64,000 bases of DNA from Paralithodes platypus. Its lineage: Eukaryota; Arthropoda; Malacostraca; Decapoda; Lithodidae. The first letter of the stretch is position 1; each line of letters starts with the position of its first letter. The translations under genes were made by a program, and so were the position numbers. The notes under the pieces are model-generated. The model saw nothing but the letters and a program-made list of their open reading frames with translations. It did no database searches and was not told the origin of the DNA. Location of the stretch: NCBI GenBank assembly GCA_032716605.1, contig CM064481.1, forward strand, positions 22,562,811 through 22,626,810, in the 5' to 3' direction. Below are positions 11,368 to 22,648 of the stretch, in pieces.

Positions 11368-11995
11368 CTACAAAGATGATGAACAGGAATATACATTCAT
11401 ATTAAAAACACCCATGCCCTGTCCCGACGTTGAGCCAATGCCAACACATCAGACAGCCATAATTATATCTATGTATGTTCTTACATCCGAGAAGTAGATG
11501 TTATATATCTTAGAAGTTAAAACACCCACGCTTGTCCCTAGACCTCGTATATCATTTTCCATGACGAGTATAGATATATGTAACCCGTGCTCAGTCGCCC
11601 CTTGCATTGTTCCTCTAGTAACTAAGTCTATAATATTAACTGCCACCAGCATTGATACGACATAGCGGCACTGTCCTTGCTACAAAGATGATGAACAGGA
11701 ATATACATTCATATTAAAAACACCCATGCCCTGTCCCGACGTTGAGCCAATGCCAACACATCAGACAGCCATAATTATATCTATGTATGTTCTTACATCC
11801 GAGAAGTAGATGTTATATATCTTAGAAGTTAAAACACCCACGCTTGTCCCTAGACCTCGTATATCATTTTCCATGACGAGTATAGATATATGGAACCCGT
11901 GCTCAGTCGCCCCTTGCATTGTTCCTCTAGTAACTAAGTCTATAATATTAACTGCCACCAGCATTGATGCGACATAGCGGCACTGTCCTTGTGTC
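11368..11995. repeat. Tandem duplication in the LTR, two units of about 312 bp
   Basis: Unit 1 (11368-11679) and unit 2 (from 11680) both begin 'ctacaaagatgatgaacagg' and end 'cggcactgtccttg'. The same duplication is in the 3' LTR (from about 19317 and 19625), so it predates the insertion of this element. It lies in U3 and could affect transcription, but this is not shown. Confidence 0.9.
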
Positions 11996-12962
11996 GTATT
12001 GTGCCAAGTACAGATCAACCAGGTTTCATCACCTTATTAGGACGACGACTATAATGTCATCGTTCATCGATGTATGCAATCCTTAGGTTAAGTATTTTTA
12101 TCCGCCATTGTGTTCACCTTTTTCCATTTACTTTCCACAATTGTCATACGTCTTCCCCTTGCCTCCTTCGTATCCACAGTCCACACTACGCCAATTTACT
12201 TCATGTCTTACACCTCTTACCCCAACCAGAGATTGTATAAGATAACCTGGTTACCAGTATCTGTCATAAGTACCCCGAAACAATAACTATGTACCCCTAC
12301 GAACTGCCGCTGTTGTTGGTATATTTATATTTAATAGAAAACGCAGTTCCCAGGGCCAACTAATAATATCCATAACCCTCGGACTGATCACATAACTCTA
12401 TCTTTTCCAGACTCATATACCACCCCATAGTTGCATTCCCCGGTAGCATTTGGCTAACGTATTCTACTGCCTTTTCAAACTTCCATATCAATTGTAGCCT
12501 AATGCCACCCCCACGCCCAGGGACCTTAGGGGCAAAATTTCCCTGTAGCCCTTGAACTCTCCCCCCCCTCTCATTAAGACACCCGCGCTTCTCGACTCTT
12601 GTCCGACCTAGTCTCTCTCTCATACCTCTTGAAGATCCTTGAATTGTCCGTTGCTAACGCTCTCCAACCTTTTATATATATACTCCTATCCAGCCTACCT
12701 TCACTTAGTAGGCCAGAACAACATTAGAACTTTACTAGCCCCTTGCATGCCATCTATTCTCTTACAACACATTCACAACCCTGCACCCAATGGTCGTCGG
12801 TGCGAGGCTAGCCGCCCCGCCAGTAACTAACTTCTATTGCCATACTTCCAGATAAATGTGGCAGAGTTAGCAACCCAGTCTCCACCACATCCAGCAAACC
12901 CTACAATTAACAACCAGCCGAGTAAAACCAGCTAGCTAAGGCACCTTCGGTTTTGGTATTAA

Positions 12963-13591
12963 CCTCTGAAGTGCGCATGGGGGTAATTGGAAACGTCCCC
13001 CTGTGCTGACGTATTTGAGGTGTTTCCGTCACTAAAATATTCATTGTGCCATTAATAGCATTAATATTTATCCATATGCGCCTATTATGGGTTGATTATA
13101 AAGGTATTAACCTGAAACAACAATAAAACGAGTGAAAACAGCGTTTGGATGGTCAAAATCGGAGATATAGCCCGCGAGTTGTATAATGTATGGGTGAGGC
13201 AATCTGCTTTCCCGCCAATTTCCCCCAAGGCCACTGAGACACAGTCGATCGATACTCTCTCTCTCTCTCTTGCACTCGCTTGCTATCAGTGATGACCACA
13301 CCCTCCAATCGGATTTCTAATGTTAGCACGAAAATATACCTCAGAATAAGGGAATAACAGGGAAAATAGGTGATAACTGAAGGAGAGGAGGAAAGTGGGG
13401 AAGGAGGGGAGGTAGAGGACTGAGATTTTGCATGGCCCAGGGGCCAAAAAAATAAAAAAAAATAAAAAAAAAAAATATAATTTTTTTTTTTTTTTTCGAT
13501 GTCAAAAGTTGATTTTTATTTTCTCTGACTCTTAAGAGTCTTCCCGCAGTGCGCCGGGGGAACTCTTAAGAGTCTCCCCGCAGCTCCCGGG
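12963..13591 (+). mobile_element. TTAA MITE, family 1, copy 5, in the 5' LTR
   Basis: A 629-bp copy flanked by TTAA at 12959-12962 and 13592-13595. The empty site is the 3' LTR near 38028-38038, 'ggtattaaggac'. Its central T-tract (about 13481-13496) differs in length from that of the other copies. Confidence 0.95.
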
Positions 13592-14881
13592 TTAAGGACA
13601 CCCACATCTGTCTCATACACAGAGGGTTATTACAAACACTGGTGATATGGCAAGCCCCTAGCCACAGCCGCCGGACGACTATCACAGAGAGAGGGCGCCC
13701 AGCTCCCCCTTTTTGCCCACCCGAGGAGGGAGACCCCCACCCCCGCGGAGGTATACCTGGCCCCTGTTTTGACTTTCGAGTCATTGCCAGGTAGCACAGG
13801 AATTCTTCCTATCAATGAACTAACCATGCATGACTAACACCTTTACTAACCTCTATTAACTCACAATAAACCATTTACCTTTCTTGCATGCTCTGATCAC
13901 TAAATTAGCACCTCAGCTATACCATAGATTGAAGATTGAACAATCTAGAGAGACGCTCCTATCACAGCTGTCCCCATCCTCCTCGCAAAGTAGATCCAGT
14001 CTCTCTCCCCTAAATACTTCCAGTATAGCCACAATAGTACCTCTTACTAAGGCTCAGTTATATGAAAATATAAAGGCTTTCCTATAGCCATGTGCCACAA
14101 CAGTAAATACCATCTTACCTAGTCTCCATATCTATTGAGAGCTCAAATAAGTCCATAAGACTCGAGATCCCTACTGTCTACAGGGTCCAGAACCGAGCCT
14201 ATAAATCTAACTCCCGCCCCCAGTCAAATCAGTTGAAAGCTAGACACCAACCAGGGGTCACTACCCTGCAGTTAACATCTAGCTCTGCCCTTGTGTTGTT
14301 CCGGAGTGAGATCCCAGACACGGCAGACTCCGTGGCAGATTTGGATAGAAGGACCTGCCCACGTATTTGAGAACTTCACACATATGGCCCCCCTGGACGG
14401 CCGCGGAACCAGTTGTTAGCCCCCAACATCATGGACGCAAGATAACCAGGACCAGACCCATCAGATACTACCCAGATTCCCTTTAGCAGTACTACATATT
14501 ACTGTGCTGTTTAGAGATTCACTAATTAATATTTCTACGAAGTGGCTAAGACCTTGCCCAGTGTAATTCATACTTAACCATTCCATTTGGGACGTACTAA
14601 GCGATCAGTGCTCTTTAATTAACAGGCGACCTTGACTCTCGTAATTACCTTCAGATATTAAAACTCTAGTGATATCTAACGTTCGCCCACTGATTTGCGT
14701 TCTATGTATTTCTGAGACAAGGATATAAAACTTAGATCAGTACCCCCTGAGTTACTAGAATTCCCGTGCTCTAAAATACGCGTGTCTAATCTAGTCTGTG
14801 AACTACTACTTGTGCACCAGAGCTACCAGTAATAAATCTAACAGTGAATATGAATCTATAAGTAACATTGATGGTCTTCGG

Positions 14882-14889
14882 TATATAAA
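14882..14889 (+). promoter_or_regulatory. LTR TATA box
   Basis: TATATAAA lies about 150 bp before the AATAAA signal, the usual spacing for an LTR in which R lies between promoter and poly(A) signal. The same box is in the 3' LTR at 39328-39335. The transcription start is not determined. Confidence 0.6.
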
Positions 14890-15030
14890 CCTGTGGAATC
14901 GAAGCCAGTGATCAGAAGATTAATACCTGAACGTTGGAAGTGGGAGACTAGGCTCCATCCAGATCCACTTATGCTAGTGTTGTTCAATTCTATTGTATTG
15001 TCTTACACAAGTATTCTGCAGTGGTATATC

Positions 15031-15036
15031 AATAAA
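15031..15036 (+). terminator. LTR polyadenylation signal AATAAA
   Basis: AATAAA followed downstream by a T/G-rich stretch ('tgtgtttctttgtgttctc', 15060-15080). The 3' LTR has it at 39477-39482. Confidence 0.6.
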
Positions 15037-15177
15037 CGTGATCATGTAACTTGCTACCATGTGTTTCTTTGTGTTCTCTATTCCTCATATCTTGTATTGT
15101 GCATGCAGCCTTATATACCCAGTCACTTTAGAACTCACATTACCCAAGTTAAACCTGTAGAAAAACAGGGCATAACA

Positions 15178-15195
15178 TTGGCGGCAGCGGTGGTT
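15178..15195 (+). promoter_or_regulatory. Primer binding site
   Basis: Directly after the 5' LTR the sequence reads TTGGCGGCAGCGGTGG. The TGG, complementary to a tRNA CCA end, starts one base after the LTR terminus, as in LTR retrotransposons. The priming tRNA is not assigned. Confidence 0.65.
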
Positions 15196-15247
15196 CTTGA
15201 TTCGGATAAAAGGTTACATTACACTGCAAGTTTGGAACAGTAGAAGC

Positions 15248-16672
15248 ATGGCAACATCGCGAAATCTTCAGCCACTCGCACACATTCCCAAGTATGATGT
15301 AAACACGTATGATATCACCAGTTACTTATACATAATAAAGCCAGTGTACGATGTGGTACTTCATAATGACCGCGAAAAAATCGCCATGGCAATTTTGCAT
15401 ATTATACAGTTGGGAGAAGCCATTTCCCAACTTGTTGATAAGCCTACCTTTAAAGAATTTATTCACCAAACTGTGGCACAGAATACGCCAGAGTTTACCT
15501 GGAACCAGTTTCGATCCTTCGTGATCCGGACCTTAGATCCACTTTTGGGTTCCCCCGACGCCCCCAAAATAATAAAAGTCGACGAGATCAAGTATGAAGG
15601 GGATATAAATGTGACCCTCATACAACTCTATAGATACGTGAGGACCACGTATAGCTATGAAGATTACGACCAACAAAATGAACTCTTATTCACCGCATTG
15701 TTAAACATCCTCCCACCCCACATCACCGCCCATCTCGACCCGTATGGCTTATTCGAAGAACATATGCTCTCCATCAGAGAAGAATGCCTACGCAGTTCGA
15801 TGAATCCCCTATCCAACCTTTCAGCCCCTATCCAAGACTCCGTGCACCCTTCCAAAATGACTTCCGGTGAAAGTCCAACCCCAGTGCACTCTTCCTTGCC
15901 TCTATCCTCTCTGACCATCCCTAAATTTTCCCCTGCCCAGCCATCCACCAACGATCATCTTCCATCAATTGTGTTACCCCATAAACCCCATCCTTTTTCT
16001 ATGCATGTCAAACAAACCCACCAACCCCAGATAACCGCTAACCAGACCGTGACTGCCACCAAGAAGATTCCCAAAATTCGTCCTGTTAACAACCCCAAGT
16101 CAATACATCAGTCCTCTACCAATAACCCCTGTTCGACACCTAACTCTTCCCCCACCAACCCTCCGCAGCCCCCCCAACAAGCCCCGTATTCTAGCTATGC
16201 CTACCTATGTAGGCCTACCACAACATATTTTCCCCATGACCCCAGAAATGTTCAGCTATCCCCCCACCAACAAAATTTCCCTTGTGACAGTTTTCCGTCG
16301 GTAGCTTGTGACAGTTTTCAGTCAGTAGCTCCCTTCCACCCCCACACAATTCACACCCCTAGAAAACTTCGAAACCCCACACTTGACTCGCCCTCTCATG
16401 TCAAACAAACTCACCAGTCCCAGATAACCTCTAACCAGACCGAGACTGCCACCAAGAAAATTCCCCAAACTCGTCCTGTTAATGTCAAACAAACCCACCA
16501 ACCCCAGATAACCGCTAACCAGACCGTGACTGCCACCAAGAAGATTCCCAAAATTCGTCCTGTTAACAACCCCAAATCAATACATCAGTCCTCTACCAAT
16601 AACCCCTGTTCTACACCTAACTCTTCCCCCACCAACCCTCCGCAGCCCCCCTCAACAAGCCCTGTATTCTAG
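15248..16672 (+). CDS. Gag-like structural protein
   Basis: Methionine at 15248 starts MATSRNLQPL and gives about 474 residues; the frame is open from 15197, but this ATG follows the primer site and fits better. Residues 1-190 look like a helical capsid-type domain (IAMAILHIIQLGEAISQL, FTWNQFRSFVIRTLDPLL, ELLFTALLNILPPHITAHL), as in Gag of LTR retrotransposons. From about residue 190 it is low-complexity, rich in Pro, Thr, Ser, Asn and Gln, with long internal repeats. No CCHC zinc knuckle is seen. The frame is lost by a 1-base change in the second repeat ('ccccccctcaac', ~16650); related frames continue at 17007-17468 and 17916-18530, so the original protein was longer. No pol follows. Gag assignment rests on position and fold-like features, not on a search. 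Confidence 0.65.
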   Translation: MATSRNLQPLAHIPKYDVNTYDITSYLYIIKPVYDVVLHNDREKIAMAILHIIQLGEAISQLVDKPTFKEFIHQTVAQNTPEFTWNQFRSFVIRTLDPLLGSPDAPKIIKVDEIKYEGDINVTLIQLYRYVRTTYSYEDYDQQNELLFTALLNILPPHITAHLDPYGLFEEHMLSIREECLRSSMNPLSNLSAPIQDSVHPSKMTSGESPTPVHSSLPLSSLTIPKFSPAQPSTNDHLPSIVLPHKPHPFSMHVKQTHQPQITANQTVTATKKIPKIRPVNNPKSIHQSSTNNPCSTPNSSPTNPPQPPQQAPYSSYAYLCRPTTTYFPHDPRNVQLSPHQQNFPCDSFPSVACDSFQSVAPFHPHTIHTPRKLRNPTLDSPSHVKQTHQSQITSNQTETATKKIPQTRPVNVKQTHQPQITANQTVTATKKIPKIRPVNNPKSIHQSSTNNPCSTPNSSPTNPPQPPSTSPVF

Positions 16673-17960
16673 CTATGCCTACCTATGTAGGCCTACCACA
16701 ACATATTTTCCCCATGACCCCAGAAATGTTCAGCTATCCCCCCACCAACAAAATTTCCCTTGTGACAGTTTTCCGTCGGTAGCTTGTGACAGTTTTCAGT
16801 CAGTAGCTCCCTTCCACCCCCACACAATTCACACCCCTAGAAAACTTCGAAACCCCACACTTGACTCGCCCTCTCATGTCAAACAAACTCACCAGTCCCA
16901 GATAACCTCTAACCAGACCGAGACTGCCACCAAGAAAATTCACCAAACTCGTCCTGTTAACAACCCCAAATCAGTACATCACTCCTCCCTCAATAACCCA
17001 TGTCCTATGCCTAACTCTGCCCCCACTAATCCTCCCCAGCCCCACATAACCTTTAACCAGACCGAGACTGACACCAAGCAAATTTCCCAAATTCGTCCTG
17101 TTAACAACCCCAAATCAATACATCAGTCCTCTACCAATAACCCCTGTTCTACACCTAACTCTTCCCCCACCAACCCGCCGCAGTCCCCCCAACAAATCCC
17201 GTTTCCTAACTCGCTCACCTCTCACCACCCTGACCCTCCCACACGCGCCGTTAATCCTCCCCTCACGCGTGACGACCTAGGGACCCAACCATGTTCCCCC
17301 CCTTCCCCCAGAAATGCTCAGCTATTTCCCCACCAACAAAATTTCCCGTGTGACAGTTTTCCGTCAGTAGCTCCCTTCCACCCCCCACAAATCACACCCC
17401 TAATAAACTTCAAAACCCCACACTTGACTCACCCCCTCATGACAGACAAACCCACCAATCCCATATAACCTCTAAACAAACCGTCACTGCCACCGACACA
17501 CCCCACCACTCTGATCCTCCCACACGCGCCGTTAATCCCCCCCTCACGCGTGACTCCCACCAAAGTGATTTCCCCCCCTCATGCGTACCGAACACCTGCT
17601 CACCAGTCGGTCCCCCACCATCATGAGCCCAGCTAAACTTTCAACCTCCACCAATTCCCACCAACAAAATTTCCCTTGTGACAGTTTTCCGTCAGTAGCT
17701 CCCTTCCACCCCCCCACAATTCACACCCCTAATAAACTTCAAAACCCCACACTTGACTCACCCCCTCATGACAGACAAACCCACCAACCCCAGATAACCT
17801 CTAAACAAACCGTCACTGCCACCGACACACCCCACCACTCTGATCCTCCCACACGCGCCGTTAACCCCCCCCCCCCCTCACGCGTGACCCCCACCAAAGT
17901 GGTTTCCCCCCCCTCATGCGTACCGAACACCTGCTCACCAGTCGGTCCCCCACCATCATG
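16007..17960 (+). repeat. Tandem repeats in the gag C-terminal region
   Basis: A unit of about 476 bp starting 'gtcaaacaaacccaccaacc' occurs at 16007 and 16483; a diverged third unit begins near 16878 and 17041. Another unit of about 335 bp ('caccaacaaaatttccc...') recurs at about 17329 and 17663. The repeats encode Pro/Thr/Asn/Gln-rich segments and are strongly C-rich with few G. Frameshifts in later copies show decay or length change by slippage or unequal exchange. Confidence 0.85.
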
Positions 17961-18530
17961 AGCCCAGCTAAACTTTCAACCTCCCCCTCTTCACCGTTAC
18001 CCCACCCGCCCCAAATTCCACCCCCAAAGATCCCGCTCGACAAAATACCACTCCCATCCCAATCCAACCACAAAACTTTTTCCACCTTGGCTAAACTCCA
18101 AAATACTCTCTCTCTCGCCCCAAAGATAATCAACCTCTCAACTTCAACCACTCCTCGAAATCCCATCCATGTCTCTCCCGAAAATAAAATCAGTCCAAAT
18201 TCAACCCCTCTCAAACCACAACCCTGCCTGCCCAGACCCCCCCCACCATCTCCCTATCAAATCCCCACACCCCAAACCTCCAAACCACCCGATCATAGTA
18301 AACTCTCAACCTTCAGCCTTACTCACCCTTCCCCAAACCCCACTCACGACCACAACTCTCTACACAATTCAACCCCTCGCCAGCACCAACCTCTTCCGCA
18401 ACAACAACCCCGACTCGACCTGCCCATTTCATCTTTAAAACCCCCCTATCACTACCCCCGACCGAAACCACTTAGACCCCCCCTCCAAAACTGGCCCCGG
18501 GCCAGCTCGCCCCCAGACCCACATTCCTAA

Positions 18531-19071
18531 CGACAAGAACTAACGGTAGATCCACCCCAATATTCATTTAAAATCAGGATTGGTAGAGGAGGTGGGTCAT
18601 GCCGGCTCGTCCACAGTCCAGCCTCCCTACCACTCTTGACCTAGATTCCTAGCTTCACTTCCCATTAAAATGTATAATTTTTTCATTCATTCATTCATTC
18701 ATGATGAGGATATTATTGTACTTGATTTTTTTTGATTTTTTTCAATTCCTAAGCGATTGGGCATGATTCTATAAATTTACATGTTTTCCATATACTGTAT
18801 ATATTATTTTTTTCCCTTAGTCATACTACTTTTCTTGTTACCTACACTTTTCTGACTATCTTTTAAATTTGCTTTAAACATTGTTAAACACTTTACCTCT
18901 TCTTAATTTCCTGTGTTCTTAATTATCTGTCCTTTCTTAAATTTACATGTTTTCCATATACTGTATATATTATTATTTTCCCTTAGTCATACTACTTTTC
19001 TTGTTAACCTACACTTTTCTGACTATGCTTCTTTTTACTTCACCCTTGAGGCTCGAGGACGAGCCTATAAT
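18531..19071 (+). other. Non-coding 3' internal region of the LTR element
   Basis: Between the last gag-related frame and the polypurine tract. It holds a short 'cattcattcattcattcatg' run (about 18693-18702) and a duplicated block with 'acatgttttccatatactgtatat' features at about 18779-18810 and 18943-18975. No pol motifs in any frame. Confidence 0.6.
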
Positions 19072-19085
19072 GAAGGAGAGGGAAG
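19072..19085 (+). promoter_or_regulatory. Polypurine tract
   Basis: A 14-base all-purine run GAAGGAGAGGGAAG ends directly at the 3' LTR start TAAAATGCCC. This is the expected plus-strand priming site and fixes the LTR boundary. Confidence 0.8.
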
Positions 19086-20360
19086 TAAAATGCCCCAGAA
19101 CGAGAAGCCCACCACAGAAGCCACGAACGAACACCACACAGAAACACCAAAGGAAAGGTCCACAGAACGAAAGGACCAGCTGACCGAGCCAGCCATTTCA
19201 GACAGGCCCAAGCCCGCAGGGCTAAACAGCTCCAGGACGCACCCATTTACCTTTTCTAAACTGACCATTTTCCACACCTCACGTACACTAACCCTCTCGT
19301 GTCCTACACTCTTAACTACAAAGAAGATGAACAGGAATATACATTCATATTAAAAACACCCATGCCCTGTCCCGACGTTGAGCCAATGCCAACACATCAG
19401 ACAGCCATAATTATATCTATGTATGTTCTTACATCTGAGTAGATGTTATATATCTTAGAAGTTAAAACACCCACGCTTGTCCCTAGACCTCGTATATAAT
19501 TTTCCATGACGAGTATAGATATATGTAACCCGTGCTCAGTCGCCCCTTGCATTGTTCCTCTAGTAACTAAGTCTATAATATTAACTGCCACCAGCATTGA
19601 TACGACATAGCGGCACTGTCCTTGCTACAAAGATGATGAACAGGAATATACATTCATATTAAAAAATCCATGCCCTGTCCCGACGTTGAGCCAATGCCAA
19701 CACATCAGACAGCCATAATTATATCTATGTATGTTCTTACATCCGAGAAGTAGATGTTATATATCTTAGAAGTTAAAACACCCACGCTTGTCCCTAGACC
19801 TCGTATATCATTTTCCATGACGAGTATAGATATATGTAACCCGTGCTCAGTCGCCCCTTGCATTGTTCCTCTAGTAACTAAGTCTATAATATTAATTGCC
19901 ACCAGCATTGATGCGACATAGCGGCACTGTCCTTGTGTCATATTGTGCCAAGTACAGATCAACCAGGTTTCATTACCTTATTAGGACGACGACTATAATG
20001 TCATCGTTCATCGATGTATGCAATCCTTAGGTTAAGTATTTTTATCCGCCATTGTGTTCACCTTTTTCCATTTACTTTCCACAATTGTCATACGTCTTCC
20101 CCTTGCCTCCTTCGTATCCACAGCCCACACTACGCCAATTTACTTCGTGTCTTACACCTCTTACCCCAACCAGAGAGTGTATAAGATAACCTGGTTACCA
20201 GTATCTGTCATAAGTACCCCTAAACAATAACTAACTACCCCTACGAACTGCCGCTGTTGTTGGTGTATTTATATTTAATAGAAAACGCAGTTCCCAGGGC
20301 CAACTAATAATATCCATAACCCTCGGACTGATCACATAACTCTATCTTTTCCAGACTCAT
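19086..20360 (+). repeat. 3' LTR, left part
   Basis: Copy of the 5' LTR from its start to 'cttttccagactcat', without the MITEs. It stops at the DIRS-like dimer inserted at 20361-37488 and resumes at 37489 with 'ataccaccccat'. Confidence 0.95.
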
Positions 20361-20847
20361 TGGGAGGTTTGACGTACCTCCCAACCTACCAAATAGGAAA
20401 ACCTACTATTTGGTAGTAGTCTTGGAAAATCCAACGTCAAGGCTATTAACCTAATTGCAATGACGACTTGTCTATTTTGACTGCTATGTCGTCATTCCAA
20501 CCGCGGTTAAAAAGAAAACGTCTAGAGTCTACTCCTTATCTTGCTCTAGGAGACGTTGTACATTAACCAAAACTACCACCGAAGGTGAAAAAAGCATAGA
20601 AGAGAAGAAAAAGGGGTTTACCTTAGTTACCGCTTAAGGCCCATCCCGTGTTCCGTCATGTGCAGATCCCTGTCGAACGTGCGCATGAGCGACCCTCTCT
20701 TGTCATCACATCTCACGTCAGCAGAAGAACGCGGATGGGCAGGGGTCCGGCGTGAGGGAGGGTATTATGTACGTTGGATTTTCCAAGACTACTACCAAAT
20801 AGTAGGTTTTCCTATTTGGTAGGTTGGGAGGTACGTCAAACCTCCCA
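20361..20847 (-). repeat. Right terminal repeat of copy A, with 77-bp inverted ends
   Basis: A 487-bp unit beginning TGGGAGGTTTGACG and ending CGTCAAACCTCCCA. Its outer 77 bp are inverted copies of each other. Four units occur: here, 26944-27428, 47132-47619 and 50962-51448. The internal 290 bp match, inverted, the left terminal repeat at 37198-37488. The right repeat extends about 50 bases further at its outer edge than the left one, as in DIRS-1. Confidence 0.85.
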
Positions 20848-20882
20848 ATTTGTTAGTAGTCTTGGCAAATCCAACGTCAAGG
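20771..20882 (-). repeat. Internal complementary region (ICR) of copy A
   Basis: It joins a sequence complementary to the outer edge of the left repeat (20848-20882) with one complementary to the outer edge of the right repeat (20771-20847). The junction CAAAT/TGGGAGG on the minus strand is the reverse complement of the circle that would form by joining CCTCCCA to ATTTGTTAG. In DIRS elements the ICR serves to assemble the circular intermediate. Copies B, C and D have it at 27353-27464, 47096-47208 and 50926-51038. Confidence 0.8.
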
Positions 20883-21178
20883 CTGCATAACAAATAGGAG
20901 GAGGACATCCAAGCCCAACCTACCAAAAAAACCAATGCATAAAACAAAATTACGAATGACAAAGACACAATGTAAACAAGAGAGTTTAATAAAAGAGTGA
21001 AAAACTGAGGAGTAGCTAAAAAGAACAGTTTTAACACATGCCCGTCATTCATAGTAATGCAAAAACATAGACTTGTCTGAAACCAAAAAGGTACTGTACC
21101 CATAATCCCTTTTCTTCAAAAACCAACAAAAACACTGAACACAAGAACAAAACACAATTTTCAATGTGGCAAAAACAC

Positions 21179-22153
21179 TTATGTACTGGAACAATACATA
21201 ATCCCAAACTTGCAATCCAGTGTTGCAAACCCATACACCCCCCCCCCCCCTTTGTCAAAAACAAAGGAAAAGAACGAGGGACAAGGGGGGAAGACCAGGG
21301 ATCTTCGCCAGAGCACCAGGAAACACGACCCCCGAGAGCAATCACCGGCCGAGGGGGTCGAACACTGGACACGGAGAGGTAGGAGGAGATGAAGGAATTG
21401 ATAGAAGACCACAAAACCGCTGAGGCGAAGGCAGGGAAGGATCGACGTGGCAGGAACCGGAAGGAGGCAGCAAAGGATCTGACATCGCGCAGAACCCCTA
21501 CAAACAGGGTGACGGGCACGAACGGTCCGACAAACGTGGCGGCCCAGCTGCACCTGCAAGAGCCTCCCACCTGTCCGAGGAGACACCCACACAGCAGTAC
21601 CCGAAGGCGGCGCCACAGACGCAACAGAGGAGTGCAAGGCTGACACCGGGCACAACACATGGCGAGGATGCCCACGCCGTAAAGCCTGGACGGCGAAAGG
21701 CTGGAAAACGGGGGCCTCCCTCCCATGCGTGGTAACAAAAGGTGGGGAGGAGGCGAACGAGACGCCATGCAAGGACTGGGAGAATCGCACGCAGTCCCGG
21801 GGCCGTGACAATGCCGCTAGTGCAGACACCCGATCCCCAGTGGCCAGAGCGACAAGGAAGAGTGGACGCCCGAGCAACGGAACCGGCGTAGCGGCCCTTG
21901 TATACGTGGGGGAAGCCAGAAGGACCAGAGCCCGCCCAAGATCCCACAGCGGAGGGACCTGGCGCGGAGGCGGTCGATCCCGGAAGGCAGCCGTCAGGAA
22001 GGAATCCAGCACCTGTGGCGGAACGACCAGCCTAGCGACGGACCCAAAGAACCCCCCGGACGGCACACAAGTGGGTACGTATAGCGTCGACTGGAAAGCG
22101 ACGTGTACGGAAGAGGTGAAACAAGGAGCGTAGGACGAGGGAAGGAGAGCCAA
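21179..22153 (-). pseudogene. DIRS-type tyrosine recombinase, copy A
   Basis: The frame carries the YR core: WDLGRALVLLASPT, LFLVALATGDRVSALAALS (first catalytic Arg region, usually ASGRRVSELHAL), LCPVSALHS and AVWVSP. After a 2-base loss near 21487 relative to copy B the rest is in another frame: DVRSFAASF, SAVLWSSINSFISSYL. The catalytic Arg, Trp and final Tyr are kept. The His of H-x-x-R appears as Arg in every readable copy (RDVR), which should impair catalysis. Position 21558-21560 reads Leu where copies B-D have a TAG stop. Family assignment is by eye. Confidence 0.7.
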
Positions 22154-22648
22154 CTGGCAGGCGAGTGGCCTGTAGCCACCTAGTAAAAGACCTCCAGCGG
22201 GACCCGGAAGTCCCCCAAGGAGAAGACGGCCAGGAACGCTGCAGGAAGTCAGTCAGGGCCCGGCCGGGGACCGGGAGCCACCGTGCCTCATGAACAAGCA
22301 CGATGCGAAGGCCAAAGAGGTCCGCAGGACCCCAACCGAGCCCAAGTGGAAGCCGGAGACAGGTAGAGGGACCGGACTCGGGCACCACCGCGGCAACAGG
22401 GCGGACCAAGTCCGTGCCGGCCACAGAGGCGCGAGGAGCCAGACGCAGCCGTGGTACAGCCGCAGCTTCGCGAGGACTGGGCACATCAACAGCGCGTCTG
22501 GTGGCGGAAAGATGGATATCGACCGCCACCTGTACCAGGCGACCATGAAAGCGTCCGGACCCCCCCCCGGAGCGCGAGGCCGGAGGGAGAGGTCCAGAGG
22601 CAACTGGCGTGGCACCCCCGATGCGAACAAGGCGACCTCCGGAACACC

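Larger units (their letters stand above)
10503..15177 (+). repeat. 5' LTR (with two MITE inserts)
   Basis: Starts TAAAATGCCC and ends GGGCATAACA. The end is a perfect mirror of a TGTTATGCCC start, so the first bases depart from the usual TG...CA at the 5' terminus; the 3' LTR start shares this. It aligns with 19086-20360 and 37489-39623 at very high identity by eye. It contains a ~312-bp tandem duplication, a TATA box and a polyadenylation signal close to its 3' end, so U3 makes up most of its length. Confidence 0.9.

Noticed and set aside
14893..15243. 116-residue frame near the LTR end, repeated at 39339-39659
   Set aside because: It covers the TATA, R and poly(A) region of the LTR and crosses the LTR end, so it is not a gene.
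16007..17960. CRISPR-like array or satellite
   Set aside because: Repeats are long, unequal and partly coding for a low-complexity Gag tail; the genome is eukaryotic.
20361..20847. The 487-bp inverted-repeat unit as an independent foldback transposon
   Set aside because: It always lies at the recombinase end of the DIRS copies, matches the left repeat in inverted form, and its inner arm completes the complement of the circle junction, so it is a terminal repeat with part of the ICR.
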